From: Folioceros fuciformis
Taxonomy: Eukaryota; Anthocerotophyta; Anthocerotopsida; Anthocerotales
Assembly: GCA_049999805.1 (NCBI GenBank)
Contig: JBNGIO010006304.1
Location: 223,041-270,694, forward strand
Length of the DNA: 47,654 nt
Direction of reading: 5' to 3'
Part shown: positions 21,539 to 31,957 of the stretch, piece by piece
Position numbering within the stretch: position 1 is the first letter of the stretch
Layout: each line of letters starts with the position of its first letter
Notes under the pieces: model-generated
What the model saw: the letters and a program-made list of their open reading frames with translations, nothing else
The model's database searches: none
Told to the model about the DNA's origin: nothing
Position numbers and translations under genes: made by a program

Positions 21539-22245
21539 TGACGTCTTGTCTCTTAGAGCTAATGACATCTTGTCTTTGGAGTAGATGATGTCTTGTCTCT
21601 TGTACTAGTAGTGTCCTGCATTGGCTAATATGAAAGCATGCTTTGGAAAGGACGGGACACAAGGACAACAAAGACTCACCCAAGGTTGATAACGTTAACA
21701 ACCTCCGTGGAGTGATAAGAGAATACATTGGGAATAAACATGATTGCCAATAGATTGGCATTAAATCTGGAGGCTCAAGCAGAGGCCAGCAAAGGGCAGA
21801 AGATGATTGGTAAGCTGTACATGTGAGTTGAACCTTACATAAGCTAGGAATGTGTGTAGGTTTAGGTACATAAAGTATGTGATGCCGTGCCAAAAGGGAA
21901 AAAGACAAAGGGGGGAACAAGGAGACACAAAAGGCGGAGTGGCCCCACGGACTCCGACTCCCTCGACGCGGGACGGGCTGGGTACTGGGCACGGCTCTTT
22001 CCAACGGCTTGTCGTCTCTCTCTTCACGGCCTGCTTCAACTCCGTAAAGCCCGCAGGGTTTATTAGCTGGCCTCTTGCGGAATGCAAAATCACAGACGCG
22101 GGGCCTCGCCACAGGGAACAGCAACAAGATTGCTTTGCGCAATCTGCATTGCATTGCCTTTCGTTGCTGCGGCTCGGAGCTGCGCACCTCCCTCGCCTCG
22201 CGCCACTCTCCGCCAGTGTGTGTGAGGGAATTCGAGGCTTGGACC

Positions 22246-23831
22246 ATGGCAGCGGCGGCGGCGGCGCGAGCTGTGGCCACGCTTACCCCGGTCTCCTGGC
22301 TGTCGTTGAGCGTCAAGAGCAGCCAGGGCCGCGTCTGCGCGCAGGCGCTGGCGGCCCCTGCACCTGCCGCGGCTTCCGGTGCGGTTCTCTGCTGGCAGGC
22401 TAACAGCAGAGTCGGGGCGCCGCCCTGGACCTGCGCGGGGCTGGGAAGCTGCGCCTTNNNNNNNNNNNNNNNNNNNNNNNNNNNNNNNNNNNNNNNNNNN
22501 NNNNNNNNNNNNNNNNNNNNNNNNNNNNNNNNNNNNNNNNNNNNNNNNNNNNNNNNNACATGGCTTCAAGTTGTCCGATGGAGGAAGCAGTGGCTCAAGG
22601 TGTGGCCAAGTGCCCTTTCTTGAGGAACATTGAGAAGCCTACGAGCTTCGTGTTTTCGCCAATCCAATTTCCCCGTTTCCCCTGCCCCCAGGTAGGCTCC
22701 TTGCACTGGTGTAGTGCTCTGCCCAGTGATTTGTTCAAGACCAGCTGAGATCGGTATGTCACCGAACTCACAGCTGGAACTTGCTCCATAAATGCAGTTG
22801 AAAGGCACCCGAGGTCCAATATTTGAGGACGGGCCCTCTTTCGAGAGCGCGTTCAAGCTCTTCCACGGTCAAGAGGGAGTCCTACCGTTGCCTGAACGCG
22901 CCCAAGCAAGAATGGATTCCGGCGGGCCAGAAGCTGCAACTAACAAGATGCACCCTTCGGTGGCGAAAGCCGCATCCATCAGTCTCTCTGCCTTCGGGCC
23001 TTCGGGTCCATTTGGCTTTGACGGTTTTTTTGGGAAGAAGATGCACAAGAAGGAGACAAGTTCTGAAAGGGATGATGACGTTGACAGCGGTTCCAAAGTG
23101 AGAACACTGGAGTCATCACTTGTTGTGGTGCATGGGATGGCATTGCTACGGGGACTCGTCCCACTCTTGCTGAATTCTGGAGCTGACATGCTTGCGATGC
23201 GATGTTGCAGATTTGGAATCACGAAGCTCTGGGCAACGAATGGCTAGCCACAGGAAACTGCCCCATAGCAAGATCATATCGTGCCGCCACGGGTTTGCTA
23301 CCTCTAGTTGCAAAGGTGCTTCGACCACCCAAAAGAATGAAGTATCGATGTCCGCCGGCTATAGTGGCTGCTCGTGCTGCATTGGCGAGGACGCGGCCTG
23401 TGAAATCTCTAAGGCCGCAGGCTTTGCCGGCCAAGGTATTGGCTGTGGGTGCTCTGGGTATAGCGTTGAATATCCCTTTAGGCGTGTGGCGAGAGCACAC
23501 GGACAAGTTTTCTCCCAGCTGGTTTGTGGCGGTGCATGCATCTGTTCCTTTTATCGCCATGCTCAGAAAGGCGGTAATCATGCCGAAGTATGCCATGGCC
23601 TTCACCATTGGTGCATCCATCTTGGGCCAGGTTCTAGGTTCAAGAGCGGAGAGACTCCGTTTGAGACACGAACAGGAAGCCAGATTAAGGACTGCTACAT
23701 CTGCTGTGCAACTTCAAGGAAGCTTGTCAACTGTGGAAGAACGTATGTTCATGCAGAGCCCGAGATGTAATCAGCATCACGCCAGAGTCCCAAATTTGGC
23801 TATTCGTGTACCTGCGGCGAAGGCTTCCTGA
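22246..23831 (+). CDS. Probable plastid membrane protein of unnamed plant family
   Basis: Predicted parts are exon 1 from ATG 22246 into the gap at 22458-22557, coding continuing after the gap to 22691, then 22798-23097 and 23211-23831, all in phase 0. The N-terminus is Ala/Val/Ser-rich with few acidic residues, like a plastid transit peptide. The middle holds C-P-F-L-R-N-I-E-K-P-T-S-F, G-P-I-F-E-D-G-P-S-F-E-S-A-F-K-L-F-H-G and an acidic linker. The last exon begins I-W-N-H-E-A-L-G-N-E-W-L-A-T-G. It contains R-T-R-P-V-K-S-L-R-P-Q and about three hydrophobic segments (A-V-G-A-L-G-I-A-L-N, W-F-V-A-V-H-A-S-V-P-F-I and A-M-A-F-T-I-G-A-S-I-L-G), and ends in a basic tail. I recall similar proteins in other plants without a family name or function. 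Part of exon 1, and possibly an intron, is lost in the gap. Confidence 0.7.
22458..22557. other. Assembly gap (100 N) inside the plastid-protein gene
   Basis: 100 N placeholder. It removes the coding sequence between the transit peptide and the C-P-F-L-R-N segment. Confidence 0.99.
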
Positions 23832-24333
23832 GTGGCAGAAAACGGGGAAAGACTATGCGATGGTGCTAGATACTTATGCCGATCTTCAGTCTTTGTCCAC
23901 ACAGATTTCTTTCCATTCCATCCTGAGGGCTTTATTGGTCAACCAATCTGTCACGATAACTGGGACGAACACAAGTCTTGCGAGTCTTGCTTGCTTGGAT
24001 GTAACAAGTTGCTAGATTACTAGTGTCACGGTCACGACAGTAGACCGTAGACAGTAGACCGTAGGGCAATGGAACATTTTCCATTGCGTTTATTATCTCC
24101 CTGCTCACCACGCTCGGTAGGACAAGAAAATGTCCGCCATAGCTCAAATCGAAACTGATACGGACAAGAAGTATACACATGGATTGTAAGCCATCTGAGG
24201 ACAACACTCTTGTGACGACCGGAGCTTTTCTTTCAAACAGCAAGGCACAGCTTCTCCAAGGATCCGTGTTGTTTACTCGAAATTTGTAATGCCTAGGCTG
24301 AAGTGCTACCAATTATTGTTACAATTTGCAGAC
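23832..24333. other. Convergent 3' spacer
   Basis: It lies between the stop of the plus-strand plastid-protein gene and the stop of the minus-strand antenna gene, so it should hold both 3' UTRs. A short direct repeat (acagtagaccgtag, about 24038-24064) is visible. No other feature was seen. Confidence 0.6.
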
Positions 24334-25538
24334 CTACAGGCCCTGGATGGTCTGAATCACGGTGTTGTGCCATGGGTCGGCGAGGTGGGCAAACAGGTTG
24401 TCCACAGGGCCTAGTCCAGTCAACTTGTGCTGGACGAGGAAGCCCAAGAAGGTCAACATAGCCAGGCGGCCTGCATACAGTGGCAAGCATAGTCAGAAAA
24501 GAAACAGACGAAAACTCAATATCCAAGCAACACTGCAATTGCACTAGCCGCTAGCTGAAAAACGTGTACCGTTCGCGAGCTCCTTCTCCTTGTTCTCCCT
24601 GGTGACAGGGAAGTTGAGGGGGTTGAAGATACCTCCGGGGTATCCAACATCACCGGGGGGTAACTTGTTGTTGGGGAAGAAAGGGTCCTGGCTGACACTC
24701 CCAGGGTACTTGATATCCTGCCACCTCCGGATTTCGACGTAGTGGAACAGGATGAACTCAATTACGAAGAGGGTGGAGGCAGGCGCGAAGTACTCCGCGG
24801 CACCGGCATCGTACCACACGGGGGTATTCAGGACGCCGGCCTTGGTGAGCAGCTCGGGGATAAGGATTCCCGCCACTCCGAGCATGGCCCATCTCCCGTT
24901 CTGCAGCTCGGCCTGGACATACCAGTTCAGGTTGGCAGGGTCCTCGCCCAGGCCCAAGGGATCGAATCCGTTGTCACCGGGCAGGCTGTAAACCGACATT
25001 ATACCACTCATTATGCCATTTAGCGATCCTCCACTTCTCCACCAAACCCCCCAAACCCAAGCAACACACAAGCCGGTATTACCTGCCGTCAAGGTAGCTG
25101 GGGGCAGTGCTGCCAGGCAGCCACAGCGGCCTCTCCGCGGCAGCGGCCCGCACGGCAAGGGATCCTGCAGATGATGCAGACACAGCGGCCTTGGTCTGAC
25201 GCAGAGCCCGGCCGGACAGGAAGGAGGCCTTCACAGCGCCCACATTCTGTCCGCTCTTCTGCGCACTGCCACATTACCGGAAAACAAGCTCCCAGTTAGC
25301 CCAAGCTGTTGTCCTACACCGCTCCCGCTCGTCACGAATTCGCAGCGGGCGACCAACTCACACATCACAACATCATCACAGTCTCCCATTCCTGCATTCG
25401 TCCATTCAACTCATGCAGTCACAGCCTGGCAGAGGAGGAGCTGGAGGCCGCAGGGCTAGCCCGAGCCGAGCCGAACCTGGGGGACGGTGCGGCGGCGACG
25501 GAGGCGATGCTGGAAGAGGCGGAGACGGCGGTCGCCAT
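24334..25538 (-). CDS. LHCA4: Photosystem I light-harvesting chlorophyll a/b protein, Lhca4 type
   Basis: Predicted exons in transcript order are 25423-25538, 25083-25265, 24570-24985 and 24334-24470, giving ~283 residues and a TAG stop. The product is a thylakoid antenna subunit of photosystem I. Residues 1-~50 are a Ser/Ala transit peptide. Then come [12 protein letters not shown], helix B with [12 protein letters not shown] (Glu126, Asn129, Arg131), helix [29 protein letters not shown], and helix A K-E-L-A-N-G/R-L-A-M-L, split by the last intron. Asn instead of His at the chlorophyll 603 ligand is the known mark of Lhca3/Lhca4 red forms, and the C-proximal motifs match Lhca4 best. The first donor is unclear: ggct/gtgact, or a GC donor three bases earlier, both keep frame. 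A CCAAT box on the coding strand lies at 25700-25704. Confidence 0.88.
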
Positions 25539-26626
25539 GGCTGCTGTGCTCCTGGCTCCGGTGCGTGGGATCCTGGTGGTGGGAAGCAGGCTAATGGAAA
25601 CGCAGTGCGACACAGGCTTTCCTGTGGAGGGACAAACGCAGTGCTGGCGTAGGAGAAGGAGGTCTCCAATGGCAGCGGATAGGATGGGCGGCCGCCCTGA
25701 TTGGCCCACTTTCGGCTGAGCTGCCGCGCCATTGGGCACGGCAATCCGGCGGACCTACTCGCTCCGTGGATTCTGTCTCCCATCCACGGCCGCCTCTCCT
25801 CCGGCAACCTAACCCCCTTTATCTCGTCAAAACCGCTGGCTAACGCTCGGATTTCTTTCCGCACCCGCGCATACTATATACCCATGCTAAAAAAACTAAC
25901 GGCCACCAAATATGTGGACAGTTGTTCGTGCATCACAATTCTTCACAAACTTGACGATTTTTTCTCACAAAGAATCTCTCAAACGTTTCTTTTAGCATAT
26001 GTACTGTTGTTAATAACAAGAATGTTATTTATGTACAATAATACTGAAAATTTACCAAGAGAAAGATAAAATTACATCATTGTAAAAATATTAAAAGCGG
26101 AGTATATATTTGTTGTTTACATCACCTTTTCCTGGGCGTGGTCGATACTGTTGACAACAGTACCTGATGAGCGAACTGTCTGCTGCCGTCACACAGTGCT
26201 TCCTACATTAACGAGCTTCTGCAGGAAAACAACGTACGCTTCAGTCAACCATCTTGTGGGAAACGAAAATGCAGCAGAAGTTCGGACCTGGCCAAATCAC
26301 ACGGCAGGTAATGCACGAATGCGCAAAGGCACAACTCTGGGAGGCATGCATACATGTGTAAATCGAGAGTTAACGCTGTTTCTGTGAACTGTAACAATGG
26401 CACCTGCAATCGACTTCCAAGCTACAGGCATGCGTCCAAGCTGCATGGAGAGGGGAAGGAAGTACCTGGCAGTCAGGCTGTTACTGTCAACTTCGACTTG
26501 CCATTGGGCTCTTGGTCGCGTCGTACAGGTTGTGCGATGCAAATGCAAGAGAACCAGGATCAACCTGAGTACGTATACGCAGCATGAGCGGAGGCATAGA
26601 TTTAGTAGAAGACCTGTACTGTCAAC

Positions 26627-26908
26627 CTAAGGCTTAATGTTTGCAAAGCAGATCCGTAAGCACCTTCGGGGTGAGCTGCCAGTCTGAGCCTCAAGTAAGC
26701 TCTTGCAGCAGGGGGCGGAACAAAGCGTTAGGCATTTGTCGACCAGGCTTACATGCAAGAATCGAACAAGAGGATTAGCTGAGTGCAATCGTTGAAATGC
26801 TTCAATGGCCTCACCCTGGTTTTTCATGAGCATGTCCGGGCCACTGATGAACCTGTAATTAACACCTTGTTTCTTGAGTTCAGTCTTCAACCACGCGACT
26901 GTTTGCAT
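26627..26908 (-). other. Orphan exon candidate
   Basis: A 93-codon minus-strand frame contains a stretch bounded by a good acceptor (gttaattacag) and a good donor (ttgcat/gtaagc). It reads F-I-S-G-P-D-M-L-M-K-N-Q-G-E-A-I-E-A-F-Q-R-L-H. Helical, TPR-like character is possible (E-A-I-E-A-F). No companion exons could be joined with confidence, so this may be a gene fragment. Confidence 0.3.
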
Positions 26909-28165
26909 GGACTAGTTGAAGACTAGAACCTGGCCATGAAACGCATGGTTACCTGCCTAGGTACTAGGTCAACCTATATTGCCCGTCCACGTTGGCTGCA
27001 CTTTCATTTTCCTGACAACCTGCCTGCTAAATCAATGATATTGACGAAGATTACCAGATCGCCTCCTCCCACACTTTCAGCAGTATTCGCATCCCCATCC
27101 AGAGTGAGCAATAATGTGGACAAGAGAGATGGTCAAATAAGAGAAGACAAGATCACCCCTTTGCATCATCTGGGATACGATACCGTGCCCATCCTACCCG
27201 TAAAAAGTACCCAACAGAGAGTAATCATAGGTTTTGATCCTTAAGGGATACCGTCCAGGCTGCTGCCTCCAAAACTTGCGCTCGGGATAACCTTTCTGTG
27301 GCGTTTGTGGTTCCGGATGGACCAGACTATCGTAGCTTGCTGCTGTGAGTAAAAGGTAGCCCGCCCAAGTTTTAACTACAATATTGTTGAATAATTGTGC
27401 CCATTTTTCCCATCCTTGGATCTCAGATTCCTGAGGATAACATAGGTATAGATAGCAAGCTGAGCAATAATGCTAATACAAACAAATGTAGATCTAGCTC
27501 TCCGGGACCGAGATGTAGGCTGCATGGTTGATGAAATAAGCGGTGGGACCTACAAAACTTGAGAGGTAGGTCATATTGTGGACCACACATGGGCGGTGGT
27601 AATAATGGGGGAACCAATGCACGAAGAATGCCGCCAAGATTCACTTCCCGTAGCGCCCGGTCCAGGCAATCGAGGCGTACATTTGCACGGGCTGCTCTGC
27701 GATTGGACACCCGACAGGCCCAAAAGATCACCGTGCTGCCCCCCTTCCTATTGGGAAGAACTCTTCCAGCTTGTTGCTGCCTTCCAGAACTGTGGGCCGT
27801 GTCTGGTTGGCACAAACAGCCAGGGTGAGCTAGTGCGGAGCTGGAGATAACGTCTCAGCTGCATACGCACAGGTAAATACTCGCAAAGCATTCAAATAGC
27901 ACTAGCAGACAGAATGGATGAAGAAACTGACTGCTCCATGGTTGTCGCTGATGATAATCACTCCGCTGATGGATCGCTGAGCCCTTGAGGTCATTGAAAG
28001 GCCTGCAGTCTGCTCAGGTCATGTGCATCCACGCACCAAATTGACAAGCTACTGACTGATCACCTGAAAAGAAAACAAGCAAGCTGCATATTTGAGACAC
28101 CAAATAGAAGAAGCTCGCCTTCGGCAGAGACACGCGCTGTTCTTGCATCGTCCGTCTCCAGCTCC

Positions 28166-28438
28166 TTGCCGCCGCGCGCCCCTACCCTCTACATCAACGT
28201 TGTTCATGACTGTGAAGCTACCCCGTTGCCCGACGATCGAGAGTCAGCTCAGGACCGCGTACCAAATCGATTTCTATCGCGTAGCACAATCCTGATCAAG
28301 GCTGGGTGGATGCAGGGGCCGGGGTTTATGGCAGTAACCACCAACAGGGGTAGAGGGGAATGGGTTATCGGTCGGAATGAAATGATAGAAATCAGGACTC
28401 GGAAACGGAACGCCTTGGTGCGCCTAAACCAGATGTAA
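28166..28438 (+). other. Orphan open frame with weak PIH1-like motif
   Basis: A 90-codon frame contains L-Y-I-N-V-V-H-D-C-E-A-T-P-L-P-D-D, reminiscent of the beta-strand and loop that open PIH1 domains (F-I-N-V-C then P-P-P). The remainder is not clearly PIH1-like and no other exons are seen. It is a weak suggestion only. Confidence 0.15.
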
Positions 28439-28536
28439 CTGTCCAGCTATGGGAGGTCATCGTTTGACTCAGCTCGTATTGGGGCAGGCTGAAGTACCCG
28501 CAGGGGACAGGAGTCTTGAATTAAACGATCCTAAGT

Positions 28537-28663
28537 GGCCGGACCAGAGTTTTGACAAAGGTACAAGACATTTGTACGTTCATAGCACATCGTTGCCGGC
28601 CCGACCGGAGTTTTGACAAGAGCACTGTACTAGACATTTGTACGTTCATAGAGAATCGTTGCC
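28537..28663 (+). repeat. Two-copy direct repeat (~60 bp)
   Basis: Each copy has ggaccagagttttgacaa or gaccggagttttgacaa, then gacatttgtacgttcatag, then atcgttgcc. The copies abut and differ by a short insertion and a few substitutions. Confidence 0.8.
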
Positions 28664-29750
28664 GTGATCTCGTTCCAAGGATGTAGGCAGCTATAGGCAT
28701 GACGATCAATCCCCAAAGTTCATGAAATTAATGACTATTATAAACATGCAGGCTGCGACCGCCACGCCACGCCACGCCTCCTTGCAGAGCATCTCCAGGA
28801 CGACGATAAGAAGTACTAGTATTGTACTTCAAGCATACAGTATACAAGTTCAGAATTAATCGTGATCCCGATCCTAGATATCTGATCTGCCTGCGGATCG
28901 GCGCTCAACTCTGGCCTTCCAATGTGTACTAAACGAGCACCCTATCACCCGCATCCTCTTGGCAGAAAAGACAAGCTTCCTCTTCCATCGCTTCCAAGTT
29001 TCTCCTCATCGCGTCCAAGTTCCTCCTCATCGGAGGACTGTATCAATCGACAACTTGGGGATGGAATTTCTCTTAGACTTGGTACTTTATACCATAAAGT
29101 CCCAAGCTACTCAGTACACCACCGAGCATATCCACTCTCTCCAGGCGGAATTGCAGAATGCTTAATTAACCCCACGCTCATATGCATGCCCGTCGACAAG
29201 CCTAGAGCGAACTTGCAGACGTACACTTGGTAGTCTAGGTCCCTACAGGCCGCAATGCTGAAAGCTTTGTTATGAATAAGTTGTTAGAATCATGAGAGAC
29301 CACGGTTAACTTTCAGCTTATAAATTTAGCATATGCGACAATGTTCCAACGATGGCCATGCGATGCAGAAATACGAGCCCAGCACAGAAGAACACCAAAG
29401 CAGACTCGGACAGCACTTGCCACCTAAGTTTCATTCTAGTAACGCTGATCAACGCTATTGTTCCGATGGCGCTCTGAAAATTTGGGAGCTGCACAATCTG
29501 CTTTGGACATTACACGCAGTTCCTGCACAGATCATAACGTTGCAGTTGTTTGTTGCACATGCTCATAACGCACAAGGATCTGCGGCTACTGGTCAGTTGC
29601 AGCTCCGTCTACTTGTAGCGCCTTCGTAAACTATTGGGAAAGGAGAGCTAGCGTCGTAGAAGTTGCATATGTCAGATGGATACCATGCCGGCAAGAGTCG
29701 CACTGTGGTGGCCAGGTGGTGAGCACCTGAAAGAACGTTCTTCTAAAAAT

Positions 29751-29984
29751 CTAGATCTCTCTAGCCTTACAGGATCCGGACTGATTGGATATGGTTCCTG
29801 GAACTTCCTTGATCGAGGCTGGATTCGTCAGCACAATATGAGCTATTTCATCCTCTGGAAAGGGAGCGTGCTCTGCTTGCGAGCCATGCGCACTGTCTCG
29901 AGGGCTCAAGGCGTACTTCGAAGGTGAGTAGCGCGAAGGAGATGAGGTAGAGAACGTGGACGGCCGCATCCCAAACTCAGCCAC
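29751..29984 (-). other. Orphan open frame, Ser/Pro-rich N-terminus
   Basis: A 77-codon frame begins with ATG and reads a Ser/Pro/Thr-rich start with repeated S-P-S-R-Y-S / S-P-S-K-Y-A phrases, then P-E-D-E-I-A-H-I-V-L. It could be the first exon of a minus-strand gene, but no downstream exons or clear donor were found. Family unknown. Confidence 0.2.
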
Positions 29985-30511
29985 TGCCGGTGGAGAAGGA
30001 AAAGTCGATGTTTCCCAATTCCAGAGGAGGACGATGCTTCGAGGTGGTGGCCGGGCGGGTGACGATGACCACGGCGGCGCGCGCTATCTCCAGGTCGTGG
30101 AAAGAGGAATATGAGGTATGTGGGCAGCGGATAGCGGTGAGGGTAGCTGGTAGTGCAGTTAGGGTTAGGGCCGGGTCCCACGCGCAAAGCTAGCATTAAG
30201 GGCATCCGGCAATAGCATTAAGGACGTCAGGCTGGCGGTGGCAAACAGAGATGAAGGTGACACTTTTTCACACCAGGTGGCCAGGCGGTTGCAAATTGTA
30301 TTCGATTCGCCTCGCTTAGCTTTGCTTTGGTTTGCTTTTCTTGTTTCGTTTTGCTTTGCTGAGCTTGAGGGGAGTTGTTTGGCTGGGGTTGCGAGAAGAA
30401 GCAAAAGTTTGTTGTGCCTGCCTGCGGCTCTGCTATGGTGCTGCCGTCAAAGTGAAAGTGAGCCCATGCGAAGTTGCATGGAGGTGGGGTGACCGCTGGT
30501 GTGGTGTGTCT

Positions 30512-31957
30512 ATGTATGTACGGCAGGTAGACGGGGCAAACGGGGCAGACACAGAAGTGTCGTGGCCAGATAACCAGGTGAGCAATCCAGCGTCAGCGGT
30601 TTCAGAGGAGGAGAGTGAAAGGAAAAAGGTGGGATCCCCTTGCAAACTTGCTGCAAAGCTTATGTGCTAGAGCTTCCGATGAATTCTTCCTCCAGCAAGC
30701 TTGCAAGCAAGGAATGCCCTGGTCGGTGGTCACCTTCCGTTTGCTGCTGTTCTGAAGGTTTTTGAAAACTTGAAGAAACTGCTGGTGCGTGCCACACTGG
30801 AGGCTGAAACTGCATCCTCTGCAGTCACCAGATCCTTGGGGCAGCGATATGAAGCCCGGGTGAGGCATTTGGAGGAGCTGCTCAGGACGGTCCAGCGGGA
30901 TCGCGATGAAGCCAGAGAGGAGTGCTTGCTGCTGCGGAAGAAGCTGGCCATCGCCACCAGCGCCACTTCCAGTGCTATAGCAGGCGTCGTGGCTGGCCCC
31001 GGGCACAACGTCTGCGTGGATGACCAGCAGCAGCCGCCACAGCCACAGTCACTTTCACAATCACAACGGCGACAGCGCTCGCCACCACAACCACAGCCAC
31101 AACAGCAGCAGCAACCGCAGGCTCAGGTTCAGGCCCAGGCCCAAGCTCAGCAGCCGACACCGCTGATGAGTATCCATCCCAGAAGCAACCTCTCAGGGCG
31201 CAGGACGCGCAGCTTAGAACGAAGTTCCTCCTCGCTGCAGCTGGAGATCCACTGCAAGAAGCTGTCGGACTTGCGGCAACAGAGTCTGCAGCAGCAGAGC
31301 AAGGACTTGGACCGCCACAGTGGCGACATGGAAATCATTCCCTCTCCGGATGCTCAGTCCTCGTTAACCTCTTCTCTGCATGTAGACGTGGGTAACACTT
31401 TAGAGGACCAGCATTCCTTGATATCGCAGCAGGGAATCCCGGGTGCCAGTTGCTGGGATGTGCCGCGAATGAAGATGCAGCAGCAGCAACTGCAGCAACT
31501 GGAGCCGTCCGATCCGCACCTCCGAGTGCACTCCAGCTACGACTCCAGTCCCACCTTCCCGGTTCCAGCATTTAGCTCCTCTGCCGTTCCTCCTCACAGC
31601 GGCGGGGACATCTTGGGAGTGTCGGGACTGCCTGGACCAGGTTTCGTGGAGACGGCATCCTGCTCTTCGCTCGTGCGGCAGCGGCCTGTCCACCTTCCGG
31701 AGCCTCCGGAGTCGGACATGCAAGTGATGCTCAATTCTCTGCCAGAGAGGGGAAAACTGCTTCAGGCTGTGATGCAGGCGGGCCCTCTGCTGCAGACACT
31801 TATGCTAGCCGGCCCATTGCCACAGTGGCGGCATCCCCCGCCCGCTGTCGCGCCTGTGGAGATTCCGAAGGTACCGGTGGCCGTGCCCTCGGGCATAGAG
31901 CAGTCCAAAGGTACTGCTTCTTTAAGCAAGTCCACCAGCTTTGGCAAATCTGTATAG
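30512..31957 (+). CDS. DUF1635 family protein with Gln-rich centre
   Basis: Predicted exons are 30512-30628 and 30758-31957, joined in phase 0, giving ~438 residues. The second exon is certain; the first rests on a frame-consistent donor (aaaaag/gtggga) and acceptor (ttctgaag). After the join the protein has the DUF1635 N-terminal coiled coil (L-L-V-R-A-T-L-E-A-E, R-H-L-E-E-L-L, R-D-E-A-R-E-E-C). Next is a Gln/Pro/Ala low-complexity segment encoded by CAG/CAA runs (31025-31160), then a Ser-rich region. It ends with the family signature L-P-E-R-G-K-L-L-Q-A-V-M-Q-A-G-P-L-L-Q-T-L and L-P-Q-W-R-H-P-P-P. DUF1635 proteins occur in plants and have no settled function. An alternative start is the ATG at 30701. 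Confidence 0.75.

Larger units (their letters stand above)
20870..21725. repeat. Complex satellite: ~28 bp units within a larger repeat
   Basis: The small unit (cttgtctcttagagnnnatg with a short spacer) recurs about a dozen times. Between runs of it, a larger block recurs three to four times (from about 21045, 21260 and 21600). The block has ctgcattggctaatat, then gcatgctttggaaaggac, then gacacaaggacaa, then aaggttgataac with tttaacaacctt. The last pair forms an imperfect inverted repeat (arms AAGGTTG/CAACCTT). Two 10-N gaps interrupt the array and both are flanked by identical sequence. A 297-codon minus-strand frame across it is a repeat by-product. Confidence 0.85.
25539..30511. other. 5 kb accessory region with orphan open frames and no firm gene
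   Basis: 25539-25880 is the promoter/5' UTR side of the antenna gene. 25980-26110 is AT-rich. The rest contains short open frames that I cannot tie to a family; the few with plausible splice signals or suggestive motifs are listed separately. A two-copy direct repeat lies at 28537-28663. A CCACG microsatellite is near 28760-28780. Nothing resembling a transposase, integrase or RNA gene was seen. Confidence 0.4.

Noticed and set aside
21423-22316. 297-codon minus-strand frame with repeated Q-R-Q-D-V phrases
   Set aside because: It arises from translating the satellite, crosses a gap and has no conserved domain.
30159-30170. Telomere-like TTAGGGTTAGGG
   Set aside because: Only two units and not the plant TTTAGGG form; probably chance.
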